This document shows, one piece after another, positions 29,604 through 38,785 of a stretch of DNA of 64,000 bases. Made by a program: the position numbers and the translations under genes. The notes under the pieces were generated by a model. The model was not told where the DNA came from, made no database searches, and saw only the letters and a list, made by a program, of their open reading frames with translations. How positions within the stretch are numbered: the first letter of the stretch is position 1; each line of letters opens with the position of its first letter. Location of the stretch: positions 414,755 to 478,754 of the forward strand of contig NZ_SLWW01000001.1 in NCBI RefSeq assembly GCF_004342445.1, given 5' to 3'. This DNA comes from Rhodovulum euryhalinum (GTDB taxonomy: Bacteria > Pseudomonadota > Alphaproteobacteria > Rhodobacterales > Rhodobacteraceae).

Positions 29604-30122
29604 ATGACCGCAATCCCGACCATACGCACCGCGCGGCTGACCCTGCGCGCGCCGGGGCCGCAGGACGTGGCCCCGATGGCGGCGTTCTACGCCTCCGAAC
29701 GGTCCCGCTTTGTCGGCGGCCCCAAGGATGCCGAAGGCGCGTGGCGTCAGCTTGCCGCCGAGATCGGGCACTGGACCCTGCGCGGCTATGGCCACTGGAT
29801 CGTCGAGGAAACCGCGACTGGCACGGCCTGCGGAATGGTCGGGCTGTGGAATCCCGAAGGCTGGCCCGAGCCGGAACTGGGCTGGGATCTCTTCGACGGG
29901 TTCGAAGGGCGCGGCTACGCGACCGAGGCCGCGCTGGCTGCGCGCGAGCACGCCTATGGCACGCTGGGCTGGCGCACCGCGATCAGCCTGGTGCATCCCG
30001 AGAATACCGCCTCGGCGCGCGTCGCCGACCGGCTGGGCGCGCGCCCCGACAGCACCTTTACCCACCCCGCGTTCGGCACCGTCCTGATCTATCGCCACCC
30101 GGTGCCGGAGGCATGCTGCTGA
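29604..30122 (+). CDS. GNAT family N-acetyltransferase
   Basis: A 172-residue RimJ/RimL-type acetyltransferase: start TARLTLRAPGPQDVAPM, acetyl-CoA loop DGFEGRGYATEAALAA, late motif ENTASARVADRLG. Its ATG follows the ffh stop directly. It overlaps a second GNAT gene of the same type, so the two are probably a tandem duplication. Confidence 0.9.
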   Translation: MTAIPTIRTARLTLRAPGPQDVAPMAAFYASERSRFVGGPKDAEGAWRQLAAEIGHWTLRGYGHWIVEETATGTACGMVGLWNPEGWPEPELGWDLFDGFEGRGYATEAALAAREHAYGTLGWRTAISLVHPENTASARVADRLGARPDSTFTHPAFGTVLIYRHPVPEACC

Positions 30123-30727
30123 TGCCCCATGCCGCGATCCCCGTGCTGGAAACCGGGCGGCTGGTCCTCAAGGGCCCCGAACCGCAGGACTATCCGAATT
30201 TCGAGGCGACCTTCACCAGCTATCGCGCCCGCTTCATGGGCGGGCCGCTCTCCGAATACGAAAGCTGGATGCTCTATGCCGCCGAGATCGGGCACTGGCA
30301 GATCCACGGCTTCGGCATGTGGATGATCCACGAGCGCGAGACCGGCGCGACCATGGGCATGGCGGGCGGCTGGTATCCCAAGGGCTGGCCAGAGCGCGAG
30401 ATCGCCTGGGTGATCTGGCCCCGCGTCGAGGGGCGCGGCATCGCGCTCGAGGCGGTGCATGCGGTGCGCGGCTGGCTTTACGACCGTCTCGGCTGGGACA
30501 CGGCGGTGACCTATGTCGATCCCAAGAATGTCAGCTCCGTGCGCCTGTGCGAACGGCTGGGGGCCGCGCTTGACCCTGCGGCCGACAGCATCGACAGCCA
30601 CGATGTCGTCTATCGCCACCCCTCGCCCGCCGCGCTGAAGGCCGGACAATTGTGCGATGGAATTCAGATGGAAATCCGATGCTATTCCGATCCGCTTTCG
30701 CCAACGAAAGGAGTGCCCCTTGACTGA
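30122..30727 (+). CDS. GNAT family N-acetyltransferase, second copy
   Basis: A 201-residue RimJ/RimL-like protein resembling its neighbour (ETGRLVLKGPEPQDYPNF, EGRGIALEAVHAV, DPKNVSSVRLCERLGA). The ATG at 30122 overlaps the previous stop (TGATG) with GGAGG ten bases upstream. The C-terminal 25 residues run past the usual end of the domain and overlap the start of the chorismate mutase gene. Confidence 0.88.
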   Translation: MPHAAIPVLETGRLVLKGPEPQDYPNFEATFTSYRARFMGGPLSEYESWMLYAAEIGHWQIHGFGMWMIHERETGATMGMAGGWYPKGWPEREIAWVIWPRVEGRGIALEAVHAVRGWLYDRLGWDTAVTYVDPKNVSSVRLCERLGAALDPAADSIDSHDVVYRHPSPAALKAGQLCDGIQMEIRCYSDPLSPTKGVPLD

Positions 30728-31016
30728 CGCCGCAGCCCGCGCCGCCGAGATCCTGAGGGAGCACCGCGCCAGCATCGACCGGCTGGACGCGATCCTTGTC
30801 TACACGCTGGGCGAACGGTTCAAGCACACCCAGGCCGTCGGCCGTCTCAAGGCGACCCACGGCCTGCCGCCCTCGGACCCCGCGCGCGAGGAAAAACAGA
30901 TCGCCCGGCTCGAACAACTGGCCCTCGAGGCCGATCTCGACCCGGAATTTGCCAAGAAATTCCTGAACTTCATCATTCAGGAAGTCATCCGACACCATAT
31001 CGAACACCAGAAATAG
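30720..31016 (+). CDS. Chorismate mutase (AroQ type)
   Basis: A 98-residue all-helical AroQ-class mutase. The conserved helix RASIDRLDAILVYTLGERF and the VGRLKATHGLPPSDPAREE segment carry the Arg/Lys active-site residues. It converts chorismate to prephenate. The TTG start at 30720 has AAAGGAG six bases upstream; a start at 30657 would have no such site. It overlaps the GNAT gene by 8 bases. Confidence 0.88.
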   Translation: MTDAAARAAEILREHRASIDRLDAILVYTLGERFKHTQAVGRLKATHGLPPSDPAREEKQIARLEQLALEADLDPEFAKKFLNFIIQEVIRHHIEHQK

Positions 31017-31061
31017 GCCGGGGTTCCCCCGCCGAACAGCCAAGGAACAGGAGATACCGAC

Positions 31062-31418
31062 ATGGCACTGAAACTTCGTCTCGCCCGCGGCGGCTCGAAA
31101 AAGCGTCCGTTCTACCGCATCGTGGTGGCCGACAGCCGCATGCCCCGCGACGGCCGCTTCATCGAGAAGCTGGGCATCTACAACCCGCTGCTGGCCAAGG
31201 ACAACGAGGACCGCGTGCGCATGGATCTGGACCGGGTCAAGCACTGGGTCGGCGAAGGCGCCCAGCCCACCGACCGCGTCGCGCGCATGCTGGAAGCCGC
31301 GGGAATCGTTGCGAAAAAAGAGCGCGCGAACCCCAACAAGGGCGAACCGGGCAAGAAAGCCAAGGAACGCGCCGCGGCCAAGGCTGCCAAGGCCGCCGAG
31401 GACGCGTCGGCCGAGTGA
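31062..31418 (+). CDS. rpsP: 30S ribosomal protein S16
   Basis: A 118-residue protein with the S16 N-terminus ([24 protein letters not shown]) and an alphaproteobacterial Lys/Ala-rich tail. Usual neighbour of rimM, trmD and rplS. Confidence 0.98.
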   Translation: MALKLRLARGGSKKRPFYRIVVADSRMPRDGRFIEKLGIYNPLLAKDNEDRVRMDLDRVKHWVGEGAQPTDRVARMLEAAGIVAKKERANPNKGEPGKKAKERAAAKAAKAAEDASAE

Positions 31419-31436
31419 TCGGCCTGACGCCCGCCA

Positions 31437-31580
31437 ATGCTGCGGCTCTTCGCGATCCTCTTTCTCTTCGGCGGTGTCTGGCTCGGCATGACGCTCGAGC
31501 GGTCGATCCTTGCGGATCGATGCCAGGACGCCGGCGGGGCGGTGGATGCGCGGGGGCTGTGCATCGGCGCTGCACGATGA
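31437..31580 (+). CDS. Small single-pass membrane protein between rpsP and rimM
   Basis: An ORF of 47 codons: [20 protein letters not shown] forms a hydrophobic segment, then a short soluble part with two Cys ([16 protein letters not shown]). It fills the gap between rpsP and rimM, and its stop TGA lies inside the rimM ribosome binding region (ATGAGGCGGCGATG). The start follows the rpsP stop by 18 bases without a strong ribosome binding site, so coupling to rpsP is likely. Function unknown; small size makes it easy to miss. Confidence 0.65.
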   Translation: MLRLFAILFLFGGVWLGMTLERSILADRCQDAGGAVDARGLCIGAAR

Positions 31581-31587
31581 GGCGGCG

Positions 31588-32097
31588 ATGAGCGAGACCC
31601 GCGTCTGCGTCGGGGCGATCGCCGGATCCTTCGGGGTCCGCGGCGAGGTGCGGCTGAAGAGTTTTTGCGCCGAGCCCGAAGCCATCGCCAGCTACGGGCC
31701 GCTCCTGACCGAGGACGGCGCGCGCCGCTTCGAGGTGACGCTGACCCGCCCTGTCAAGGGCGGGTTTGCCGCGCGGCTTTCGGGCGTCGCCACCAAGGAA
31801 CAGGCGGACGCCCTGAACGGCGTCCGGCTTTACGCCGACCGCATCGCCCTGCCCCCCCTGTCCGAGGACGAGTTCTACCACGCCGACCTGATCGGGCTGG
31901 AGGTGGTCGATACCGGCGGCCAGGTGCTGGGCCGGGTCCGCGCCGTGCACGACTACGGTGCAGGCGATCTGCTGGAGATCCACGGGCCGGGGCTGAAATC
32001 CACGGTGCTGCTGCCGTTCACCGAGGCCTGCGTACCGACCGTCGATCTTGCGGCGGGGCGCCTCATTGCGGATCCGCCCGAGGGGCTGTTCCCCTGA
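31588..32097 (+). CDS. rimM: Ribosome maturation factor RimM
   Basis: A 169-residue two-domain protein. The RimM N-domain has [20 protein letters not shown]; a PRC-barrel-like C-domain contains [15 protein letters not shown]. It aids 30S head assembly and binds S19. The ATG at 31588 matches the family start; an earlier in-frame start at 31510 is not credible. Confidence 0.96.
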   Translation: MSETRVCVGAIAGSFGVRGEVRLKSFCAEPEAIASYGPLLTEDGARRFEVTLTRPVKGGFAARLSGVATKEQADALNGVRLYADRIALPPLSEDEFYHADLIGLEVVDTGGQVLGRVRAVHDYGAGDLLEIHGPGLKSTVLLPFTEACVPTVDLAAGRLIADPPEGLFP

Positions 32098-32125
32098 CAC
32101 CGAAAAAACAAGACAGAGGTTCGCC

Positions 32126-32473
32126 ATGTCCGTTCCCAACATCTTCTTCGCGATCATCCTGCTGGGCGCCTTCCTCGCCGGGGAATCGCAGCATCCGGCC
32201 TGGATCGTCCTGATCATCGCGGCGCTGGCGGCCGTGGCCCGCATCTTTGATCCCGACGCCCGCAAGCTGCGCGCCGCCCAGGGCAAGACGCTGGCCAAGG
32301 CGCTGCCGATGCTGGTGCTGAACCAGGTCATCTGGGCGAACCTGGTCTTCCTGATCGGCCTCGGCATCGTCTGGGCCTTCGGTGCGCCGCTGGTCGCGCT
32401 GCCACTCTGGCTGCCGCTCGTGGTTTCGGCTGCGGGGCTTGGGGGCATGATCGCGGTCTCGCTCAAGGGCTGA
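32126..32473 (+). CDS. Hypothetical membrane protein
   Basis: A 115-residue protein with four hydrophobic stretches (FFAIILLGAFLAG, WIVLIIAALAAVARIF, NLVFLIGLGIVWAFG, LWLPLVVSAAGLGG). No known motif. GAGG ahead of the ATG. It lies between rimM and trmD and is probably co-transcribed. Confidence 0.8.
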   Translation: MSVPNIFFAIILLGAFLAGESQHPAWIVLIIAALAAVARIFDPDARKLRAAQGKTLAKALPMLVLNQVIWANLVFLIGLGIVWAFGAPLVALPLWLPLVVSAAGLGGMIAVSLKG

Positions 32474-32511
32474 GGCTTTCGCGGGGCACGCAAACCGGCT
32501 AGAGACCGCCC

Positions 32512-33342
32512 ATGACGGACACTCCGAAATCCCATGGGCGGCTCTCGATCTCGGCGAGCCTTCAACCCCGTGACCTGATGGTGGATCGCCCGCGCCTCAG
32601 GGGCGCGTGGACGGCGCGGATCATCACGCTGTTCCCCGAGGCGTTTCCCGGAATCCTCGGCCTGTCACTGACGGGACGGGCCCTGGACCAGGGGCTTTGG
32701 GCGCTGGAAACCATCGACCTGCGCCCCTTTGGCGAAGGAAAACACCGCAATGTTGACGACAGCCCCGCCGGTGGCGGCGCGGGCATGGTGCTGCGCCCCG
32801 ACGTGATGGGCGCCGCGCTCGACCAGGCCGCGATCGGCACGCCGAACGATCGCGGCCGCTGGCCCGTGGTGTACCTCTCGCCGCGCGGACGGCCGTTCCG
32901 GCAAGACATGGCGCATCGCCTTGCCGCCGCCGATGGAATCACGCTGATCTGCGGCCGGTTCGAGGGGCTGGACGAGCGGGTGATCGAGGAATACGGCGTC
33001 GAAGAGGTATCCTTGGGCGATTTCGTCCTGACGGGCGGCGAGATCGCCGCGCAGGCCTTGATCGACGCAAGCGTCCGCCTTATACCCCGCGTACTCGGGA
33101 ATCAGGCATCAACCGAGGAGGAATCCTTTTCCGAGGGCCTGCTTGAACATCCGCAGTACACTCGGCCCGCCGTCTGGAAAGGCCGCGCGGTGCCCGACAT
33201 TCTCCTGTCGGGCCATCACGCGAAGATCGCCACCTGGCGCCGGGCCATGGCCGAAAGGCTGACAAAGGAACGCCGCCCTGACCTCTGGCGGGCTTACTGC
33301 GAACGTCGCGGTAGGGACCCGGACGGAGACGCAGAGCTCTGA
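32512..33342 (+). CDS. trmD: tRNA (guanine-N1)-methyltransferase
   Basis: A 276-residue SPOUT enzyme that makes m1G37. The body from [13 protein letters not shown] has the trefoil-knot motifs [27 protein letters not shown] and GDFVLTGGE. About 35 extra N-terminal residues ([19 protein letters not shown]) precede it, an extension seen in Rhodobacteraceae TrmD proteins. Confidence 0.97.
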   Translation: MTDTPKSHGRLSISASLQPRDLMVDRPRLRGAWTARIITLFPEAFPGILGLSLTGRALDQGLWALETIDLRPFGEGKHRNVDDSPAGGGAGMVLRPDVMGAALDQAAIGTPNDRGRWPVVYLSPRGRPFRQDMAHRLAAADGITLICGRFEGLDERVIEEYGVEEVSLGDFVLTGGEIAAQALIDASVRLIPRVLGNQASTEEESFSEGLLEHPQYTRPAVWKGRAVPDILLSGHHAKIATWRRAMAERLTKERRPDLWRAYCERRGRDPDGDAEL

Positions 33343-33394
33343 GGGCTGCACCACCTTCGCGGAAAGAACCGCGAGCAGAGATGGAGACGTTGCG

Positions 33395-33772
33395 ATGAAC
33401 CTGATCGCACAACTCGAGGCCGAGCAGATTGCCGCCCTCGACAAGAAGATTCCCGACTTCAAGCCGGGCGATACGATCCGCGTGGGCTACAAGGTGACCG
33501 AGGGCACCCGGACCCGCGTGCAGAACTACGAGGGCGTGTGCATCTCGCGCAAGAACGGCAAGGGCATCGCCGGGTCGTTCACCGTCCGCAAGATCTCGTT
33601 CGGCGAGGGCGTGGAGCGGGTCTTCCCCCTCTACTCGACCAATATCGATTCGATCGAGGTGGTCCGCCGCGGCCGCGTGCGGCGCGCCAAGCTCTACTAC
33701 CTCCGCTCGCGCCGGGGCAAATCGGCCCGGATCGCCGAGGACAGCACCTACAAACCCAAGACCGGGGCGTGA
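33395..33772 (+). CDS. rplS: 50S ribosomal protein L19
   Basis: A 125-residue L19 with the family core [16 protein letters not shown] and [23 protein letters not shown] eight bases ahead of the ATG. Usual partner of trmD. Confidence 0.98.
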   Translation: MNLIAQLEAEQIAALDKKIPDFKPGDTIRVGYKVTEGTRTRVQNYEGVCISRKNGKGIAGSFTVRKISFGEGVERVFPLYSTNIDSIEVVRRGRVRRAKLYYLRSRRGKSARIAEDSTYKPKTGA

Positions 33773-33783
33773 GGAGAGGGACC

Positions 33784-34005
33784 ATGAAAAAAGACATCCA
33801 TCCCGATTACCACGTGATCGACGTCAAGATGACCGACGGCACCGTGGTCCAGATGAAATCGACCTACGGGAAAGAGGGCGACATGCTGTCGCTCGACATC
33901 GACCCCTCGGTTCACCCGGCCTGGACGGGCGGCAGCTCGCGCCTGATGGACACCGGCGGCCGCGTGTCGAAGTTCAAGAAGAAATACGAGGGCCTGGGCT
34001 TCTGA
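33784..34005 (+). CDS. rpmE: 50S ribosomal protein L31
   Basis: A 73-residue L31 ([29 protein letters not shown]). It has no cysteine, so it is the zinc-independent form. Last gene of the block; a strong terminator follows. Confidence 0.97.
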   Translation: MKKDIHPDYHVIDVKMTDGTVVQMKSTYGKEGDMLSLDIDPSVHPAWTGGSSRLMDTGGRVSKFKKKYEGLGF

Positions 34006-34034
34006 GCCCCACAGCCCGACCGAAACCAGCGATG

Positions 34035-34058
34035 CGCCGCCCCAAGGGGCGGCGTTTT
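34035..34058 (+). terminator. Rho-independent terminator after rpmE
   Basis: Perfect 9-bp stem CGCCGCCCC/GGGGCGGCG with an AA loop, followed directly by TTTTCG. Confidence 0.85.
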
Positions 34059-34166
34059 CGTTCCGGGGACCACGGTCTGCCCCCAAACGACACAGCGCAA
34101 CCGGAAATTCCGCCAGACACGCCCCGCCCACCCAGATTCAGTGACGACTTGCCCTCAACTCCTGCT

Positions 34167-34194
34167 TTGACTACGGCTCGCCACAACATATGGT
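34167..34194 (+). promoter_or_regulatory. Predicted sigma-70 promoter for mipZ
   Basis: TTGACT -35 box (34167-34172), 16-base spacer, TATGGT -10 box (34189-34194). It lies in an AT-richer 190-base gap after the rpmE terminator. Confidence 0.5.
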
Positions 34195-34245
34195 GTTTGA
34201 CGACTCTGCCGGACACAGTTTTTCAGGTCGCAAGGGGAAGGTGAC

Positions 34246-35055
34246 GTGGCGCATATCATCGTCGTCGGCAACGAGAAGGGGGGCGCCGGAAAATCCACCG
34301 TCTCCATGCATGTCGCGACCGCGCTGGCCCGGCTGGGCCACCGGGTCGGTGCGCTGGACCTCGACCTGCGCCAGCGCAGCTTTGGCCGCTACATGGAAAA
34401 CCGCCGGGCCTATCTGGACCGGGCGGACATCGACCTGCCGATGCCCGATTACCGGGAACTGCCCGAGATCGCGCCGGACCAGCTGGCCCCCGGCGAGAAC
34501 ATCCACGACCGCCGCATCGCCGAGGCGATCGCCAGCTTGGAACAGGACAAGGACTTCATCCTGATCGACTGTCCGGGCTCGCACACGCGGCTGAGCCAGG
34601 TCGCGCACACGCTGGCCGACACGCTGATCACGCCGCTGAACGACAGCTTCATTGATTTCGACCTCCTGGCGCGGCATGATGGGGCGAGCGGCAAGATCCT
34701 CGGTCCCTCGGTCTATTCCGAGATGGTCTGGAGCGCCCGGCAGTTGCGCGCCCAGGCGGGCCTAAAGCCGATCGACTGGGTGGTGCTGCGCAACCGGCTT
34801 GGCGCCCAGCAAATGCACAACAAGCGCAAGATGGGCGACGCGCTGGTCAACCTGTCGCGCCGGATCGGGTTCCGCGTGGCGCCCGGCTTTTCCGAGCGCG
34901 TTATCTTCCGGGAACTGTTTCCGAGCGGCCTGACGCTGCTTGACCTGCGCGACGTCGGGGTGACCGGGATGAACATCTCGAACGTCGCCGCACGGCAGGA
35001 ATTGCGCGACCTGATGGCGGCGCTGAATCTGCCGGGGGTCAAGGTCGACTTCTAG
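34246..35055 (+). CDS. mipZ: Division plane positioning ATPase MipZ
   Basis: A 269-residue ParA/MinD-superfamily ATPase. The deviant Walker A is NEKGGAGKST, switch I lies in LDLDLRQRSF and switch II in LIDCPGSHTRLS. In Caulobacter and relatives, MipZ forms bipolar gradients with ParB and blocks FtsZ at the poles. The GTG start at 34246 has AAGGGGAAG upstream. Its TAG stop overlaps the TAG of cbbR on the other strand (CTAG at 35052-35055). Confidence 0.95.
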   Translation: MAHIIVVGNEKGGAGKSTVSMHVATALARLGHRVGALDLDLRQRSFGRYMENRRAYLDRADIDLPMPDYRELPEIAPDQLAPGENIHDRRIAEAIASLEQDKDFILIDCPGSHTRLSQVAHTLADTLITPLNDSFIDFDLLARHDGASGKILGPSVYSEMVWSARQLRAQAGLKPIDWVVLRNRLGAQQMHNKRKMGDALVNLSRRIGFRVAPGFSERVIFRELFPSGLTLLDLRDVGVTGMNISNVAARQELRDLMAALNLPGVKVDF

Positions 35056-35996
35056 ATCGTCGCGGTGGCGGGCAGCGCAGGGGGCAGCTCCGTCCCCGCC
35101 TCGACCGCCGCGCGGGCATGGGCCACGAGGTGATCCTGGAACGCCTCTGCCGCGACGGACAGGTGCTTGCCCGTCGGATAGGCCACCTGCCATTGCCGCA
35201 TCAGCGGAAACCCGGCAAGGTCCAGCACCTTCAGCACCCCGGTCTGCCCCTCCAGACCCAGCGTGTCGCGTGACAGCATCGCCAGACCCAGCCCGCCGAT
35301 CACCGCCTGCTTGATCGCCTCGTTGCTGCCCAGTTCCATCCGCATCGGCAGCGTCAGTCCCCGCGCCCGGAAGAACCGCTCGGTGGCAAGCCGCGTGCCC
35401 GATCCCCGCTCGCGCAGGATGAAGGGTTCGCGCGCGATCCGCTCCGGCGCGATGTTGCGCTCGCCGACAAGCGGGTGATCATGGCGCGCCACCGCCACGA
35501 TCGGGTTGTCGGCGATCGCGGTGGCCGCGACGTCCAGCCCGTCGGGCACCGTGCCCAGCACGCACAGGTCATCCTCGTTGGCGGCCAGGCGTTCAAGGAT
35601 CGTCTGGCGGTTGGTCACGGTCAGCGCGACCTCGATTCCCGGGTTCGCGGTGCAGAACGCGCCCAGCAGACGTGGCATGAAATATTGCGCCGTGGACACG
35701 ATTGCCAGCGTCAGGCGACCCTGGCGCAGGCCCCGCATGTCGGCCAGCCGCATCTTCATGCGCTCTAGCCCTTCGAGCGTCTCGCGCGCGCCGTCCAGCA
35801 CGACGCGGCCGGCATCAGTCAGGAACATCCGCTTGCCCACCCGGTCGAGCAGCACCATGCCCAGCCGGTCTTCCAGTTGCTTGACCTGGGCGAAGACCGC
35901 GGGCTGCGTCAGGTTCAGCTCTTCGGCAGCGCGGGTATAGCTTTCATGCCGGGCGACGGCCTGGAAGACGCGGAACTGGCGGATCGTGACGGGCAC
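35052..35996 (-). CDS. cbbR: LysR-type regulator of the Calvin cycle operon
   Basis: A 314-residue LysR protein. The winged helix is QFRVFQAVARHESYTRAAEELNLTQPAVFAQVKQLE; the effector domain resembles CbbR (SNEAIKQAVIGGLGLAMLS). It is divergent from cbbL with 126 bases between, the standard cbb layout. By family it senses metabolites such as RuBP, ATP or NADPH and activates cbb genes. The start is GTG with AAAGG upstream. Confidence 0.93.
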   Translation of the reverse strand: MPVTIRQFRVFQAVARHESYTRAAEELNLTQPAVFAQVKQLEDRLGMVLLDRVGKRMFLTDAGRVVLDGARETLEGLERMKMRLADMRGLRQGRLTLAIVSTAQYFMPRLLGAFCTANPGIEVALTVTNRQTILERLAANEDDLCVLGTVPDGLDVAATAIADNPIVAVARHDHPLVGERNIAPERIAREPFILRERGSGTRLATERFFRARGLTLPMRMELGSNEAIKQAVIGGLGLAMLSRDTLGLEGQTGVLKVLDLAGFPLMRQWQVAYPTGKHLSVAAEAFQDHLVAHARAAVEAGTELPPALPATATI

Positions 35997-36122
35997 AAAT
36001 CATAACCTTTCATCTATTCCTGAAATAAAAACTATCCATTTTTGATTAGCAATGCAAACAGCCATAGTCCCCCCGACCCGACTCGGAACGGGCAAAGACG
36101 GATCAATCGCGGAGGAGGCACG
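35997..36122. promoter_or_regulatory. cbbR-cbbL divergent control region
   Basis: The left half (35997-36065) is markedly AT-rich for this genome and holds T-N11-A type LysR half-sites such as TGAAATAAAAACTA and TTAGCAATGCAAA. The right half ends in GGAGGAGG, the cbbL ribosome binding site (36111-36118). Exact boxes cannot be set by eye. Confidence 0.5.
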
Positions 36123-37544
36123 ATGTCTGCCAAGAAATACGATGCCGGTGTCAAGGAATACCGGTCGACCTACTGGGAACCCGAGTACAAGGTGAAGGAA
36201 AGCGACATCCTCGCCGTCTTCAAGGTGATCCCGCAGGCGGGTGTGTCGCGGGAAGAGGCGGCCGCGGCCGTCGCCGCCGAAAGCAGCACGGGAACCTGGA
36301 CAACGGTCTGGACCGACCTGCTGACCGATCTCGACTACTACAAGGGCCGCGCCTACGCGATCGAGGATGTGCCGGGCAGCGACGACGCCTTCTACGCCTT
36401 CATCGCCTACCCGATGGACCTGTTCGAGGAAGGCTCGGTCGTCAACGTATTCACCTCGATCGTGGGCAACGTGTTCGGCTTCAAGGCGGTGCGCTCGCTG
36501 CGTCTTGAGGATGTGCGCTTCCCGCTGTGGTTCGTGATGACCTGCTTCGGCCCACCGCACGGCATCAACGTCGAACGCGACAAGCTGGACAAGTACGGCC
36601 GCCCGCTGCTGGGCTGCACCATCAAGCCGAAACTGGGCCTGTCGGCCAAGAATTACGGCCGCGCCGTCTATGAATGTCTGCGGGGCGGGCTCGACTTCAC
36701 CAAGGACGACGAGAACGTCAACTCGCAGCCTTTCATGCGCTGGCGCGACCGCTTCGACTTCTGCCAGGAAGCGATCGACAAGGCCGAGGTCGAGACCGGC
36801 GAGCGCAAGGGTCACTACATGAACGTGACCGCGCCCACCATGGAAGAGGTCTACAAGCGCGCCGAGTACGCCAAGGAGATCGGCACCCCGATCATCATGT
36901 CGGACTACCTGACGCTGGGCTGGGCGGCACACAATTCGCTGTCGAAATGGTGCCGCGACAACGGCCTGCTCCTGCACGTCCACCGCGCCATGCACGCGGT
37001 GATGGACCGTAACCCCAACCACGGCATCAACTTCCGGGTGCTGGCGAAACTGCTGCGCCTGCTGGGCGGCGACCACCTTCATTCGGGCACCGTCGTCGGC
37101 AAGCTGGAAGGTGATCGCGAGGCGACGCTGGGCTGGATCGACCTGATGCGCGACCGTTTCGTCAAGGAAGACCGCTCGCGCGGCATCTTCTTCGACCAGG
37201 ACTGGGGCGGGATGCCGGGCGTGTTCCCGGTGGCCTCGGGCGGCATCCACGTCTGGCACATGCCGGCGCTGGTCTCGATCTTCGGCAACGACTCGGTCCT
37301 GCAATTCGGCGGCGGCACCCTGGGCCACCCTTGGGGCAACGCGGCCGGCGCCGCGGCGAACCGGGTGGCGCTGGAGGCCTGCGTGCAGGCCCGCAACGAG
37401 GGCCGTGAGATCGAGAAGGAAGGCAAGGACATCCTGACCGCCGCCGCGCAGCACAGCCCCGAACTCAAGATCGCCATGGAGACGTGGAAAGAGATCAAGT
37501 TCGAGTTCGACACCGTGGACAAGCTGGACACCCAGCACCGCTGA
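36123..37544 (+). CDS. cbbL: RuBisCO large subunit, form IA
   Basis: A 473-residue catalytic subunit. The active-site motif KPKLGLS, the carbamylated Lys194 in [11 protein letters not shown], and the loop 6 segment [12 protein letters not shown] are all intact. The N-terminus ([15 protein letters not shown]) and the cbbQ-cbbO neighbours mark the form IA branch, not the form IC red-type of Rhodobacter sphaeroides. It fixes CO2 on RuBP. No carboxysome genes follow, which points to the IAq type found in R. capsulatus and Rhodovulum relatives. Confidence 0.98.
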   Translation: MSAKKYDAGVKEYRSTYWEPEYKVKESDILAVFKVIPQAGVSREEAAAAVAAESSTGTWTTVWTDLLTDLDYYKGRAYAIEDVPGSDDAFYAFIAYPMDLFEEGSVVNVFTSIVGNVFGFKAVRSLRLEDVRFPLWFVMTCFGPPHGINVERDKLDKYGRPLLGCTIKPKLGLSAKNYGRAVYECLRGGLDFTKDDENVNSQPFMRWRDRFDFCQEAIDKAEVETGERKGHYMNVTAPTMEEVYKRAEYAKEIGTPIIMSDYLTLGWAAHNSLSKWCRDNGLLLHVHRAMHAVMDRNPNHGINFRVLAKLLRLLGGDHLHSGTVVGKLEGDREATLGWIDLMRDRFVKEDRSRGIFFDQDWGGMPGVFPVASGGIHVWHMPALVSIFGNDSVLQFGGGTLGHPWGNAAGAAANRVALEACVQARNEGREIEKEGKDILTAAAQHSPELKIAMETWKEIKFEFDTVDKLDTQHR

Positions 37545-37565
37545 TCGCCCAGAGGGAGAGAGAAA

Positions 37566-37922
37566 ATGAGCAACGTTCAGGACTACAATTCGCGGATGTC
37601 CGACCCGGCAAGCCGCAAGATGGGCACCTTTTCCTACCTGCCGCCGATGGATGACGCGCAAATTCGCAAGCAGGTGGAATGGATCGTGAAACATGGCTGG
37701 AACCCGGCCATCGAGCACACCGAGCCGGAATATGCGATGTCGAACTACTGGTACATGTGGAAGCTGCCGATGTTCGGGGAAACCGATGTCGACGCGATCC
37801 TGGCCGAACTGAAGGCCTGCCACGAGGCGAACCCGGACAACCATGTCCGCCTGATCGGGTACAACAACTTTACCCAGAGCCAAGGCGCCAACATGGTGGT
37901 CTATCGCGGCACGCCCGTCTGA
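37566..37922 (+). CDS. cbbS: RuBisCO small subunit
   Basis: A 118-residue small subunit with the family core [18 protein letters not shown] and [12 protein letters not shown]. It starts 21 bases after cbbL with a GAGGGAGAG ribosome binding site. The N-terminus carries a short extension ([18 protein letters not shown]), typical of the IAq form without carboxysomes. Confidence 0.98.
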   Translation: MSNVQDYNSRMSDPASRKMGTFSYLPPMDDAQIRKQVEWIVKHGWNPAIEHTEPEYAMSNYWYMWKLPMFGETDVDAILAELKACHEANPDNHVRLIGYNNFTQSQGANMVVYRGTPV

Positions 37923-37975
37923 GCATCTTGGCCTGCCGCGCCTTCGGATGCGGCGGGCCAACCCCGAGGGAGGCG

Positions 37976-38782
37976 ATGATGAAGGACATGATCGAACAAT
38001 ACCGCGTGACGGCCGAGCCCTATTACCGGCCCGTGACCAACGAGGTCGAGATGTTCGAGGCAGCCTATGCCGCGAAGATGCCGGTGATGCTGAAGGGCCC
38101 CACCGGCTGCGGCAAGACCCGCTTCGTCGAGCACATGGCCTGGAAGCTGGGCAAGCCGCTGGTGACCGTCGCCTGCAACGAGGACATGACCGCATCCGAT
38201 ATCGTGGGCCGCTTCCTGCTGGATGCCGACGGCACGCGCTGGCAGGACGGGCCGCTGACCTTCGCCGCGCGGCACGGCGCGATCTGCTATCTGGACGAGA
38301 TCGTCGAGGCCCGCCAGGACACGACCGTCGTGATCCACCCGCTGACCGACAACCGCCGCGTCCTTCCCCTTGAGAAGAAAGGGGAACTGTTGCGCGCGCA
38401 CGAGGATTTCCACCTCGTGATCTCGTACAACCCAGGCTACCAGAGCTTGATGAAGGACCTGAAACAGTCCACCAAGCAGCGTTTCGGTGCGCTCGATTTC
38501 AACTATCCCGAACACGGGGTCGAGGTCGAAATCGTCGCCCATGAATCGGGCATCGACCCCAAGGACGCCGACAAGCTGGTCTCGATCGCGGAACGGGCCC
38601 GCAACCTCAAGGGTCATGGGCTGGATGAAGGCATTTCCACGCGCATGCTGATCCATGCCGCCAGCCTGATGGCCCAGGGCATCCCGGCGGTCGCCGCCTG
38701 CCAGATGGCTCTGGTCCGCCCCATCACCGACGATCCCGACATGCGCGACGCGCTTGACGCCGCCGTCACCACCTATTTCTGA
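37976..38782 (+). CDS. cbbQ: RuBisCO activase subunit CbbQ
   Basis: A 268-residue MoxR-like AAA+ ATPase. Walker A GPTGCGKT lies at 41-48 and Walker B in [10 protein letters not shown], with the sensor segment [22 protein letters not shown]. With CbbO it removes inhibitory sugar phosphates from RuBisCO. GAGGGAGG precedes the paired ATG codons at 37976 and 37979. Confidence 0.96.
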   Translation: MMKDMIEQYRVTAEPYYRPVTNEVEMFEAAYAAKMPVMLKGPTGCGKTRFVEHMAWKLGKPLVTVACNEDMTASDIVGRFLLDADGTRWQDGPLTFAARHGAICYLDEIVEARQDTTVVIHPLTDNRRVLPLEKKGELLRAHEDFHLVISYNPGYQSLMKDLKQSTKQRFGALDFNYPEHGVEVEIVAHESGIDPKDADKLVSIAERARNLKGHGLDEGISTRMLIHAASLMAQGIPAVAACQMALVRPITDDPDMRDALDAAVTTYF

Positions 38783-38785
38783 GCC

